From positions 1 through 10,186 of the forward strand of contig JAEWOM010000296.1 of NCBI GenBank assembly GCA_023399675.1: a DNA stretch of 10,186 bases, written 5' to 3'. Of the stretch, positions 1 through 6,371 are shown in pieces. The notes under the pieces are model-generated. The model worked only from the letters and a program-made list of their open reading frames with translations. It was not told the DNA's origin and made no database searches. A program made the position numbers and the translations under genes. This DNA is from Bacteroidota bacterium (GTDB lineage Bacteria; Bacteroidota; Bacteroidia; Flavobacteriales; Weeksellaceae). Positions within the stretch are counted from its first letter, which is position 1. Each line of letters opens with the position of its first letter.

Positions 1-933
1 AGGGTTTTTTGGGTAAATCCTTCTGTGCGTTATCTGAGGAAATTGCTTCGGGAAAACCACTACGATGTTCTCGTAACGACGGGCCCGCCGCATTCACTTC
101 ACCTTATCGGTCTCGAATTAAAAAAAGAATTTCCAAATTTGAAATGGGTCGCAGATTTTCGGGATCCGTGGACTGAAATCTCCTACTATCGGCATCTCAA
201 ACTGTCCAAAGCTGCTGACAGAAAGCACCGCAAACTTGAAAAAAGCGTTTTTCAGAATGCCGATATTACCATTGCAACCAGTTTTACCGATGCGAAGAAT
301 TTTTCGGATCAGTGTGCAAATGCCGTGTGCATTACGAATGGGTTTGATACCGAAGCTGAAACGAAAGTAAGCAGGGACAACGTAAAATTTACCGTGAGCT
401 ACATCGGGGTTCTGGAGCAGTTGCGGAATCCTGCCGTGTTGTGGACTATACTTTCTGAACTCGTTAAGGAAAAGCCCGAATTTGCAGAACATTTCGAACT
501 TCGTTTTACTGGCCGTATTGACGATCATATTCTCAAGCAATTGCAGAATTCAGGTCTGTCTGAATTCATCAAAAATATCGGTTATGTGGAACATGCGAAA
601 TCCGTTGAGGAAATGCGTGCTTCAGATCTTCTGGTACTCACCAATTTCCCGAATGCTGCGTCAAAGGGAATTATTCCGGGCAAAATATTTGAATACCTTT
701 CAACCGGAAATAAGATCATCTCTTTCGGACCGGAAAATGCCGATGTGGAAACCATCCTGAACCAGACAAAAGCCGGAAAACACTTTCTGTACTCGGATGA
801 AATTTTGGCAAAAACTTATATTCTGCAAGTGTTTGAGGAATGGAAAAACGGAAGTCTGCAAAACAGTGAAAGTTCCGCATCCGAAATGTACTCACGCCGA
901 AACCTTACCCGACAACTCGTTGAAATTTTGTGA
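1..933 (+). CDS. Glycosyltransferase, GT4-like (GT-B fold), 5'-truncated by the window edge
   Basis: The reading frame is open from base 1 (R-V-F-W-V-N-P-S...) to TGA at 931-933, so about 310 C-terminal residues of a protein normally near 400-430 residues are visible. The GTG at 25 is internal, not the real start. Visible landmarks are TTGPPHS followed by WVADFRDPWTEISYY, typical of Bacteroidota GT-B glycosyltransferases in the N-terminal half, then a Rossmann-like restart (FTVSYIGVLEQLRNP) and the donor-nucleotide region IPGKIFEYLSTGNKIISFG, which carries the acidic E of the GT4 E-x7-E type motif. The enzyme probably transfers a sugar from a nucleotide donor at the cytoplasmic side of the inner membrane during surface polysaccharide or lipopolysaccharide synthesis; the acceptor cannot be told. 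It ends 45 bp before hmgA and appears functionally unrelated to the catabolic genes. Confidence is high for the fold and low for the substrate. Confidence 0.85.
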   Translation, partial: RVFWVNPSVRYLRKLLRENHYDVLVTTGPPHSLHLIGLELKKEFPNLKWVADFRDPWTEISYYRHLKLSKAADRKHRKLEKSVFQNADITIATSFTDAKNFSDQCANAVCITNGFDTEAETKVSRDNVKFTVSYIGVLEQLRNPAVLWTILSELVKEKPEFAEHFELRFTGRIDDHILKQLQNSGLSEFIKNIGYVEHAKSVEEMRASDLLVLTNFPNAASKGIIPGKIFEYLSTGNKIISFGPENADVETILNQTKAGKHFLYSDEILAKTYILQVFEEWKNGSLQNSESSASEMYSRRNLTRQLVEIL

Positions 934-951
934 TTTCCGCCAAAAAATCCT

Positions 952-959
952 TATTTTTA
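952..959 (+). promoter_or_regulatory. Possible -7 box (TATTTTTA) for hmgA
   Basis: TATTTTTA lies 20 bases before the hmgA ATG and differs from the Bacteroidota -7 consensus TAnnTTTG only in the last base. A TTTG at 927-930, just inside the end of the upstream gene, sits 21 bases before it, a plausible -33 element. The spacer to the glycosyltransferase is only 45 bp and has no hairpin, so read-through from upstream is also possible. Confidence 0.3.
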
Positions 960-978
960 CAGAAATGAAATAAGTAAA

Positions 979-2166
979 ATGAGGTATATCCAAAGCGGCA
1001 GAATTCCGCAGAAAAGACATACAGTTTATAAATCGGAAGAGGGAAATTTCTACTATGAACAACTGTTCGGAACGGAAGGATTTCACGGTATTTCTTCCCT
1101 GCTTTATCACATACACAGACCCACACAAATAAAATCGATTGGCGAACCGAAAGATGTTGCCCCAAAAATCGCCGTGGAGAAAAATGTGACACCGCGCATG
1201 TTTAAGGGAATGCAGATAACGCCGGAAGATGACTTTCTGGACAGCCGGAAATTCCTCATGGTGAACAACGACCTGAAAATGGGACTGGCAAAACCGAGAA
1301 AATCGACTGATTACTTCTACAAAAATGCTGAATGTGATGAAATGATTTACATTCATCAGGGAACAGGAACCTTGAAGACGTTTGTCGGCGACATCGATTT
1401 TGAATTTGGCGATTATCTCATCATTCCGCGCGGTACGATTTATCAGATCGAATTTGCAGATGAGGAAAACGTTCATTTCATCCTGGAATCGCACTCTCCT
1501 ATTTATACGCCGAAGCGTTACCGCAACGAATTCGGGCAGTTGCTGGAGCATTCACCTTTTTGCGAACGCGACATTATCGCGCCGCGTTTTACTGAACCGA
1601 TTGACGAAAAAGGGGAATTTCTCATCAAAGTAAAAAAGGAAAATTTAATCTGGGATTTTATCTACGCAACCCATCCGTTCGATGTTGTCGGTTGGGACGG
1701 TTATTTTTATCCGTATAAATTCAACATTAAGAATTTTGAACCGATAACCGGACGTGTTCATCTTCCTCCACCGATTCACCAGAATTTTGAAGCACATAAT
1801 TTTGTAGTGTGTTCATTTGTTGCCAGAATGTATGATTATCATCCACTTGCTGTTCCTGCACCATATAACCACTCCAATATCGACTCAGATGAAGTGCTTT
1901 TCTATACAGAAGGTGATTTTATGAGCCGTAACCACATCGACCTGATGGATTTTACGCTGCACCCTGGCGGAATTGTGCACGGACCGCATCCAGGTGCGAT
2001 GGAGCGCAGCATCGGCAAGAAATTTACAGAAGAATATGCCGTGATGGTCGATCCTTTCCGACCGTTAAAAATTACGGAAGAGGCATTAAAGGTTGAAGAT
2101 CCAAGCTATCTCACTTCATGGCTGGAAAAACAGGAAAATTACCTTGCCGACAGAAGTCAGGAGTAA
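979..2166 (+). CDS. hmgA: Homogentisate 1,2-dioxygenase
   Basis: A 395-residue cytosolic non-haem iron enzyme that opens the homogentisate ring with O2 to give maleylacetoacetate, the central step of tyrosine/phenylalanine catabolism. The ATG at 979 gives the expected N-terminus (MRYIQSGRIPQKRHT). A cupin-like region holds FDVVGWDGYFYPYKFNI and EPITGRVHLPPPIHQ, with H261 matching the catalytic-base histidine region of the family. Candidate iron ligands are H298 in NHSNIDSDE, the following acidic residue (E305, or D304), and H334 in GGIVHGPHPG. The protein is shorter than human or Pseudomonas enzymes (about 430-445), as usual for the Bacteroidota branch, and the H-to-E spacing there is one residue longer than in human (H335/E341). 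The closest pathway partners, hpd and fah, lie further downstream on the same strand. A strong hairpin follows the stop. Annotation is secure at family level. Confidence 0.95.
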   Translation: MRYIQSGRIPQKRHTVYKSEEGNFYYEQLFGTEGFHGISSLLYHIHRPTQIKSIGEPKDVAPKIAVEKNVTPRMFKGMQITPEDDFLDSRKFLMVNNDLKMGLAKPRKSTDYFYKNAECDEMIYIHQGTGTLKTFVGDIDFEFGDYLIIPRGTIYQIEFADEENVHFILESHSPIYTPKRYRNEFGQLLEHSPFCERDIIAPRFTEPIDEKGEFLIKVKKENLIWDFIYATHPFDVVGWDGYFYPYKFNIKNFEPITGRVHLPPPIHQNFEAHNFVVCSFVARMYDYHPLAVPAPYNHSNIDSDEVLFYTEGDFMSRNHIDLMDFTLHPGGIVHGPHPGAMERSIGKKFTEEYAVMVDPFRPLKITEEALKVEDPSYLTSWLEKQENYLADRSQE

Positions 2167-2177
2167 AAAAATTAAAT

Positions 2178-2210
2178 AAATATCCGGGAGTTATTTCCGG
2201 ATATTTTTTA
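2178..2210. terminator. Bidirectional terminator between hmgA and the convergent gene
   Basis: A perfect 10-bp inverted repeat (AAATATCCGG, 9-nt loop, CCGGATATTT) runs 2178-2206. It is followed by T-rich sequence on the plus strand, and on the minus strand by an ATTTATTTAATTTTTTT-type tract. It lies 12 bases past the hmgA stop and overlaps the last codons of the convergent gene's end, so it can serve both. Confidence 0.85.
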
Positions 2211-2741
2211 GAATCTGATTGTTCCGTACATCTGTGCTGACAGTACATTGCTGAACGAGTTGATATTGTAATTCGTCTTGATTCCGAAACCAAATCTGGA
2301 GTCCGGAAAAAAGCGAAAGTTTACACGCAGCGGAAACGCCACGCTGCCGGTTTTGAAATACGGTGCATCGTAATAATAATCTTCATAATATGCCGGGTCT
2401 TTAAGGTGGAAATATCCTATACCCGCTAATGTTTCGATTTGAAAAACTTTATTAACGGGAAAAGACCGGCCATACATTGCATTCAGCTCAGTAAAACTGA
2501 CCGCCGAATCACTTAGGAGAATGAATTCGACACCGTAAATAACGGAAACCGACATCAAATGTCTGTCTTTTGCAGCATGCAGTTCTGCGATGAAAGTGGT
2601 TCCGCGGTGCTCCGGATGATCGAACTGACGCGCTGATTCATGCGAATCACGGAAAATCCCCAAACCTCCAGAAAAACTTACTTTCTGGGCTTGTACAGCA
2701 CAAAATACACATAGCGCTGCAATGATAAAAAATTGTTTCAT
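2208..2741 (-). CDS. Small exported protein, probable outer-membrane beta-barrel
   Basis: A 177-residue protein I cannot assign to a named family. Residues 1-18 (MKQFFIIAALCVFCAVQA) form a clear type I signal peptide, with cleavage expected before Q19. The mature part has alternating hydrophobic/polar stretches rich in Tyr, Phe and Gly (MSVSVIYGVEF, FQIETLAGIGYFHL, FPLRVNFRFF, RFGFGIKTNYNI) and ends in an aromatic residue (MYGTIRF). This pattern is typical of small 8-stranded outer-membrane barrels of Bacteroidota. A cluster DPAYYEDYYYDAPYF near residues 115-130 looks like an exposed loop. It is transcribed towards hmgA, shares its terminator, and is divergent from the CoA-transferase gene with a 160-bp spacer. 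There is no visible link to tyrosine breakdown. Gene reality is likely; the barrel call is moderate. Confidence 0.75.
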   Translation of the reverse strand: MKQFFIIAALCVFCAVQAQKVSFSGGLGIFRDSHESARQFDHPEHRGTTFIAELHAAKDRHLMSVSVIYGVEFILLSDSAVSFTELNAMYGRSFPVNKVFQIETLAGIGYFHLKDPAYYEDYYYDAPYFKTGSVAFPLRVNFRFFPDSRFGFGIKTNYNINSFSNVLSAQMYGTIRF

Positions 2742-2757
2742 GTCATGTAGTTTTAAT

Positions 2758-2765
2758 CAAATGTA
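2758..2765 (-). promoter_or_regulatory. Probable -7 box (TACATTTG) for the minus-strand exported-protein gene
   Basis: On the minus strand TACATTTG exactly fits the Bacteroidota -7 consensus TAnnTTTG, and it ends 16 bases before the ATG at 2741. No convincing TTTG -33 element is visible 19-22 bases upstream, so the call rests on the -7 match and position. Confidence 0.45.
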
Positions 2766-2803
2766 GAAAATTATTTATTACATACTAATTTGTTATTGCT
2801 GCT

Positions 2804-2824
2804 TTTTATGAAAATTTCATAAAA
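2804..2824. promoter_or_regulatory. Perfect 21-bp palindrome in the divergent spacer (candidate operator)
   Basis: The two 10-base arms (TTTTATGAAA and TTTCATAAAA) flank a single central A. The site lies between the divergent genes, 63 bp from the minus-strand ATG and 78 bp from the plus-strand ATG. It is upstream of both candidate -7 boxes and has no T-tail or gene end beside it, so an operator for a dimeric regulator fits better than a terminator. The regulator is unknown. Confidence 0.45.
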
Positions 2825-2874
2825 GTTTAACGCTGCCATGATCATTCTCATTTTCTCCAGCCGCAGAAATTTCC

Positions 2875-2882
2875 TATTTTTA
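2875..2882 (+). promoter_or_regulatory. Possible -7 box (TATTTTTA) for the CoA-transferase gene
   Basis: TATTTTTA is the same octamer found before hmgA, one base off TAnnTTTG, and ends 19 bases before the ATG at 2902. No strong -33 element was recognised. Confidence 0.3.
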
Positions 2883-2901
2883 GGATTGTTAAATATTCAA
2901 T

Positions 2902-4188
2902 ATGAGCCACTACGTAAGTATCGAGGAAGCTGCTGCTGAAATAAGAAGCGGCGACCGCATTTTCGGGCATGGCAGCGCCTGCACCCCCAACTTTTTTTAT
3001 GATGAACTGGCAAAGCATGCGCACCGTTTGAAGCGGGTGGAACTGGTATCCATCACGCAGCAGGGAAATGTGGAAATAGCTAAGGAACAGTACAAAGACA
3101 GCTTTTTTATCAACTCGCTGTTTACATCGACTCCGGTTCGTGCAGCCGTAAACAGTGATCGTGGAGACTTTGTGCCGATTTTCCTCAGCGAAATCCCAAT
3201 CCTTTTCAAAAACGGTCATCTGCCACTCGATGTTGCGGTGGTTACTGTTACGCCTCCTGATCAGCACGGATACTGCTCGCTCGGAACGTCAGTAGATGTT
3301 GCGAGAGCCGCTGTTGATTCAGCAAAAAAAGTTATTGCCATTGTAAACCCGAAACTGCCGAGAACCCATGGCGATTCCATGGTCCACGTGCAGCGCATCG
3401 ATAAAATGGTAATGCATGAAGAGGAACTGATGACGCTCGATTACGGTGCGAAAATCGGTGATATCGAGATGGAAATCGGTAAAAATGTAGCAGAACTCAT
3501 CGATGACAAAGCGACGCTGCAGATGGGGATTGGTACTATACCCGATGCCGTTCTGAAATGCTTGGGAAATCATAAAGATCTCGGGATTCATACGGAAATG
3601 ATCAGCGACGGCGTAATTGATCTGATCTTAAAAGATGTTGTGAACAACAAGCACAAAGGAACGCACCGAAACCGGACCATCACGAGTTTTTGTTTCGGAA
3701 CCAAAAAACTGTATGATTTTGTCGATGATAATCCTTCCATCGCATTTATGGATGTGGAACATGTGAACTTTCCAATTGTCATCATGAAGAACAAAAGAAT
3801 GCACGCGATTAATTCCGCAATCGAAATCGACATTACCGGACAGGTTTGTGCGGATTCTATCGGTACCTATCAGTTTTCAGGTATTGGCGGACAAATGGAT
3901 TTTATGAGAGGCGCAGCACTGTCTGAAGGCGGTAAACCGATTATGGCCATTTCCTCCAGAACCAACAAGGGCATTCCGAGAATTGTTCCTTTCCTGAAAC
4001 AGGGCGCAGGTGTGGTAACGACGAGAGGTCATATCCACTATGTCTGTACCGAATACGGAACGGCTTATCTGTATGGAAAAAGTTTAAGACAACGGGCAAA
4101 AGCACTGATTGAAATCGCGCATCCTGATGACCGAGAAATGCTCAGCGAAGCAGCATTCGAAAGGTTCAAAGTAGAAATCGATTATTAA
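2902..4188 (+). CDS. Acetyl-CoA hydrolase / class I CoA-transferase family enzyme
   Basis: A 428-residue cytosolic enzyme of the acetyl-CoA hydrolase/4-hydroxybutyrate CoA-transferase family, the single-chain type. Such enzymes move CoA between carboxylic acids (for example acetyl-CoA with another acid) through a glutamyl-CoA intermediate. The length fits the family. The N-terminal domain contains GHGSACTPNFF (about 22-32) and VTPPDQHGYCSLGTSVD (about 116-132). The predicted catalytic glutamate is E232 in GIHTEMISDG. The C-terminal domain carries GIGGQMDFMRGA (327-338), the usual glycine-rich CoA/oxyanion loop, and the family ending AHPDDREML. It lies between hmgA and hpd but has its own spacer on each side and a terminator about 100 bp after the stop. 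The exact substrate cannot be read; acetate, propionate, 4-hydroxybutyrate or acetoacetate are all possible. Confidence 0.9.
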   Translation: MSHYVSIEEAAAEIRSGDRIFGHGSACTPNFFYDELAKHAHRLKRVELVSITQQGNVEIAKEQYKDSFFINSLFTSTPVRAAVNSDRGDFVPIFLSEIPILFKNGHLPLDVAVVTVTPPDQHGYCSLGTSVDVARAAVDSAKKVIAIVNPKLPRTHGDSMVHVQRIDKMVMHEEELMTLDYGAKIGDIEMEIGKNVAELIDDKATLQMGIGTIPDAVLKCLGNHKDLGIHTEMISDGVIDLILKDVVNNKHKGTHRNRTITSFCFGTKKLYDFVDDNPSIAFMDVEHVNFPIVIMKNKRMHAINSAIEIDITGQVCADSIGTYQFSGIGGQMDFMRGAALSEGGKPIMAISSRTNKGIPRIVPFLKQGAGVVTTRGHIHYVCTEYGTAYLYGKSLRQRAKALIEIAHPDDREMLSEAAFERFKVEIDY

Positions 4189-4287
4189 TACAAAGTCTTT
4201 TTTCTACTTAACCTATTAATTTAAATATTGCTTAATATTATATTGTAAATAAGATTATTATAAATATTATTTACTATTCAACTTTAA

Positions 4288-4320
4288 ATGCCGGGTCGCA
4301 CAGCGTTCCCGGTATTTTTC
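4288..4320 (+). terminator. Rho-independent terminator after the CoA-transferase gene
   Basis: ATGCCGGG (4288-4295) pairs with CCCGGTAT (4308-4315), with one G-U pair, around a 12-nt loop, and is followed by TTTTTC and further T-runs. It lies about 100 bp after the stop at 4188, and no other gene lies between. Confidence 0.75.
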
Positions 4321-4601
4321 ATTTTTTTCATTGCGTTCTTTTCATTCAATTGACCAGAAATACATTTACTGGTTTTGTAGCTCTTCGATAAGTAAAATCA
4401 TTGTTTCCATTTCATACATGATCCTTTTTCCCATTTTTTTTTGATTCCGGTAAAAAAACGCAGGGTTAAAACAAAAGCAATCCAGGCAGAGAAAATACGA
4501 CAGTTAAACAGAGATACTTCGTTTGTTAATGAAATAAAGGGAAAACTTTTCAATTAATGAACTTCTTTTTCTAATTTCCGCAAAAGGTTTAAAATAATTT
4601 A

Positions 4602-4609
4602 TATATTTG
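4602..4609 (+). promoter_or_regulatory. Probable -7 box (TATATTTG) for the frameshifted membrane-protein gene
   Basis: An exact TAnnTTTG match 34 bases before the ATG at 4644, within an AT-rich stretch. A TTTC at 4575-4578 is only a weak -33 candidate with a longish spacing. Confidence 0.45.
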
Positions 4610-4643
4610 ATTATGCATTGCATATTAAATTAAATTTTAAGCG

Positions 4644-5050
4644 ATGAAAAATCTATTATTAGCCCTGCTCTTTCTGCTGATACCGATGGCAGGATTCGGG
4701 CACAGGAAACCGCCGAAAAATCGGCAGAACATTATCTGAGAAAATCGAAAGTTCAAAAAACACTGGGAACCGTTGTGCTTTCAGTGGGAGCAGCTTCAGC
4801 AATCTGGGGTACTGCCCTCTTTATTGATGACAGCCAGAATCGGGATGATATCATCGACGGATTTGGCAGGGAAGCAGGAACAGCGTTCATTATCGTGGGT
4901 ATTCTGATCGGCGGAACATCATACTTCTTTTACAGAGCTTCGAAAAAGAACAGGGAACGGTACAACGGGCTGCAGCCGGCTGTCGGCATGATCAGAATTC
5001 CGGCCACCAACCAGTCTGCCCCGACCGTCGGAATTGCCATCAACTTCTGA
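4644..5050 (+). pseudogene. Small two-TM membrane protein gene with an apparent 1-base frameshift
   Basis: An ATG at 4644 starts a textbook signal peptide (MKNLLLALLFLLIPMAGFG), but the frame then stops at TGA 4737-4739. The frame two positions over is open through the junction and reads AQETAEKSAEHYLRKSKVQKT, two membrane segments and a stop at 5048-5050. Adding one G to the GGG run at 4698-4700 joins them into a 135-residue protein: signal peptide 1-19 followed by A-Q-E, a basic linker, TM about 41-61, an acidic loop (DDSQNRDDIID), TM about 80-97, a basic stretch, and a C-terminal segment ending VGIAINF. This layout resembles a family of short uncharacterised Bacteroidota membrane proteins. 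Without the repair, only a GTG at 4775 could start the second half, inside TM1, which is unlikely. It could be a true loss-of-function deletion or a sequencing error in a homopolymer. Confidence 0.75.
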
Positions 5051-5123
5051 TGTAAGACTCTTTTCCGAGAAATTTCGGACGGTAACGGTGGTTATTTGCA
5101 GTACTTTTCTGAGCAAAAATTCG

Positions 5124-5131
5124 TAACTTGC
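5124..5131 (+). promoter_or_regulatory. Weak -7 box candidate (TAACTTGC) for hpd
   Basis: TAACTTGC only partly resembles TAnnTTTG and lies 30 bases before the hpd ATG. It is followed at once by TGCATTGCATA, an 11-mer that also follows the -7 box of the upstream gene. Position supports a promoter; the match is poor and no clear -33 element was found. Confidence 0.2.
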
Positions 5132-5161
5132 ATTGCATAAAATTAAAAACAGAAAAGTAAA

Positions 5162-6292
5162 ATGTCAACACTAACATTTGCTGAGAAAATAGCTCAGGCT
5201 GAAAATTTTCTTCCGATAAACGGAACGGATTATATCGAGTTTTACGTAGGTAATGCAAAGCAGGCTGCCCACTTCTACAAAACGGCATTCGGATTTCAGA
5301 GTGTCGCCTATGCCGGCCCGGAAACCGGAGTGCGCGACAGAGCGTCGTATGTACTGCAACAGGGAAAAATCAGACTGGTACTAACCACCGGATTGAACTC
5401 TGATTCACCGATCAACGAGCATGTAAGAAAACATGGTGACGGCGTAAAAATTCTGGCACTATGGGTGGATGATGCATATCAGGCATTTGAAGAAACAACC
5501 AAAAGAGGCGGAAAACCATACCTGGAACCAACTACAATCACCGATGAATTCGGTGAGGTAAGAATGTCCGGAATTTACACCTACGGTGAAACTGTGCACA
5601 TGTTTATCGAAAGAAAAAACTACAGCGGTGCATTCATGCCGGGCTACGAAAAATGGGAAAGCGATTACAACCCTGAAGATGTAGGCTTGCTTTATGTGGA
5701 CCACTGTGTAGGTAACGTGGGCTGGAACAGAATGCATCCTGTGGTAAAATGGTATGAAGAAGTGATGGGGTTTGTAAACATTCTGAGCTTTGATGACAAG
5801 CAAATCAACACAGAATATTCAGCACTGATGTCCAAAGTAATGAGTAACGGCAACGGATTTGCAAAATTCCCGATCAATGAACCGGCAGAAGGAAAGAAAA
5901 AATCGCAGGTGGAAGAGTATCTGGATTTCTATGAAGATGAAGGCGTACAGCATATTGCGGTGGCAACAAAGGATATCATCCACACTGTAACTGAACTGAA
6001 AAGAAGAGGTGTAGAATTTCTGTCAGCTCCGCCGGAAGCATATTACGAAATGGTACCGGAAAGAGTAGGCCATATTGATGAAGACCTCAAGAAACTTCAG
6101 GATCTTGGAATTCTGATCGATCACGACGAGGAAGGATATCTGCTGCAGATTTTCACAAAACCGGTGGAAGACCGCCCTACTCTTTTCTTCGAAATCATCG
6201 AGAGACACGGAGCACAGAGTTTCGGTGCCGGAAATTTCAAAGCGCTTTTTGAAGCACTTGAAAGAGAACAAGCCAGACGCGGAAACCTCTAA
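5162..6292 (+). CDS. hpd: 4-Hydroxyphenylpyruvate dioxygenase
   Basis: A 376-residue cytosolic Fe(II) enzyme that turns 4-hydroxyphenylpyruvate (from tyrosine transamination) and O2 into homogentisate and CO2, supplying the substrate of HmgA. It has the two vicinal-oxygen-chelate halves of the family: an N-terminal half with YIEFYVGNAKQAAHFYKTAFGF, and a catalytic C-terminal half. All three iron ligands are visible: H181 in VDHCVGNVGW, H264 in GVQHIAVAT and E344 in FFEIIERHG. The family C-terminus GAGNFKALFEALEREQARRG is intact. Length is usual (about 360-390). The ATG at 5162 follows an A-rich leader ending AAGTAAA, identical to that of hmgA. It stands alone: 111 bp from the upstream gene, and a hairpin follows its stop. 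Confidence 0.97.
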   Translation: MSTLTFAEKIAQAENFLPINGTDYIEFYVGNAKQAAHFYKTAFGFQSVAYAGPETGVRDRASYVLQQGKIRLVLTTGLNSDSPINEHVRKHGDGVKILALWVDDAYQAFEETTKRGGKPYLEPTTITDEFGEVRMSGIYTYGETVHMFIERKNYSGAFMPGYEKWESDYNPEDVGLLYVDHCVGNVGWNRMHPVVKWYEEVMGFVNILSFDDKQINTEYSALMSKVMSNGNGFAKFPINEPAEGKKKSQVEEYLDFYEDEGVQHIAVATKDIIHTVTELKRRGVEFLSAPPEAYYEMVPERVGHIDEDLKKLQDLGILIDHDEEGYLLQIFTKPVEDRPTLFFEIIERHGAQSFGAGNFKALFEALEREQARRGNL

Positions 6293-6317
6293 TAACAGAT
6301 TTAATTTCTGAATTACT

Positions 6318-6325
6318 TATTTTTG
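6318..6325 (+). promoter_or_regulatory. Probable -7 box (TATTTTTG) for the exported-protein gene at 6372
   Basis: An exact TAnnTTTG match ending 46 bases before the ATG. It overlaps the left arm of the hairpin that probably ends hpd transcription, so promoter and terminator would share bases. No clear -33 element was found. Confidence 0.4.
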
Positions 6326-6360
6326 GACTGGTATTTGAGTATGCCAGTCCAAATTTATTT
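6322..6360 (+). terminator. Hairpin terminator after hpd
   Basis: A perfect 10-bp stem: TTTGGACTGG (6322-6331) pairs with CCAGTCCAAA (6344-6353) around a 12-nt loop. The tail is only TTTATTT, so termination may be partial. It lies 29 bases after the hpd stop. It could alternatively be a leader structure of the next transcript. Confidence 0.6.
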
Positions 6361-6371
6361 AAGAAAACAAA

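Larger units (their letters stand above)
4189..4643. other. 455-bp AT-rich intergenic region
   Basis: This is the longest spacer in the window. Its first 90 bp are extremely AT-rich and hold an imperfect AT inverted repeat (GTAAATAA at 4245-4252 with TTATTTAC at 4267-4274). A terminator follows at 4288-4320 and a weak CCAG/CTGG hairpin near 4353-4373. The final 45 bases carry a -7 box for the next gene. I see no tRNA, convincing small RNA or transposon end. A short minus-strand open frame (4366-4434) is too weak to call. Confidence 0.6.

Noticed and set aside
892..1551. 219-residue open frame on the minus strand opposite hmgA
   Set aside because: It lies entirely over a well-supported gene, its product is Phe/Arg-rich without recognisable domains or a signal peptide, and it mirrors the codon pattern of hmgA. 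It is an antisense shadow.
4245..4274. AT-only inverted repeat just after the CoA-transferase gene
   Set aside because: In such AT-rich sequence an 8-bp match is not surprising, and the GC-rich hairpin at 4288-4320 is a much better terminator.
4366..4434. Short minus-strand open frame (MGKRIMYEMETMILLIEELQ...) in the long spacer, open further upstream for about 20 codons without an ATG
   Set aside because: The amino-acid sequence looks protein-like and could be a gene remnant. However, 22 residues from the only ATG, no leader or promoter signal and no recognisable family are too little to call a gene.
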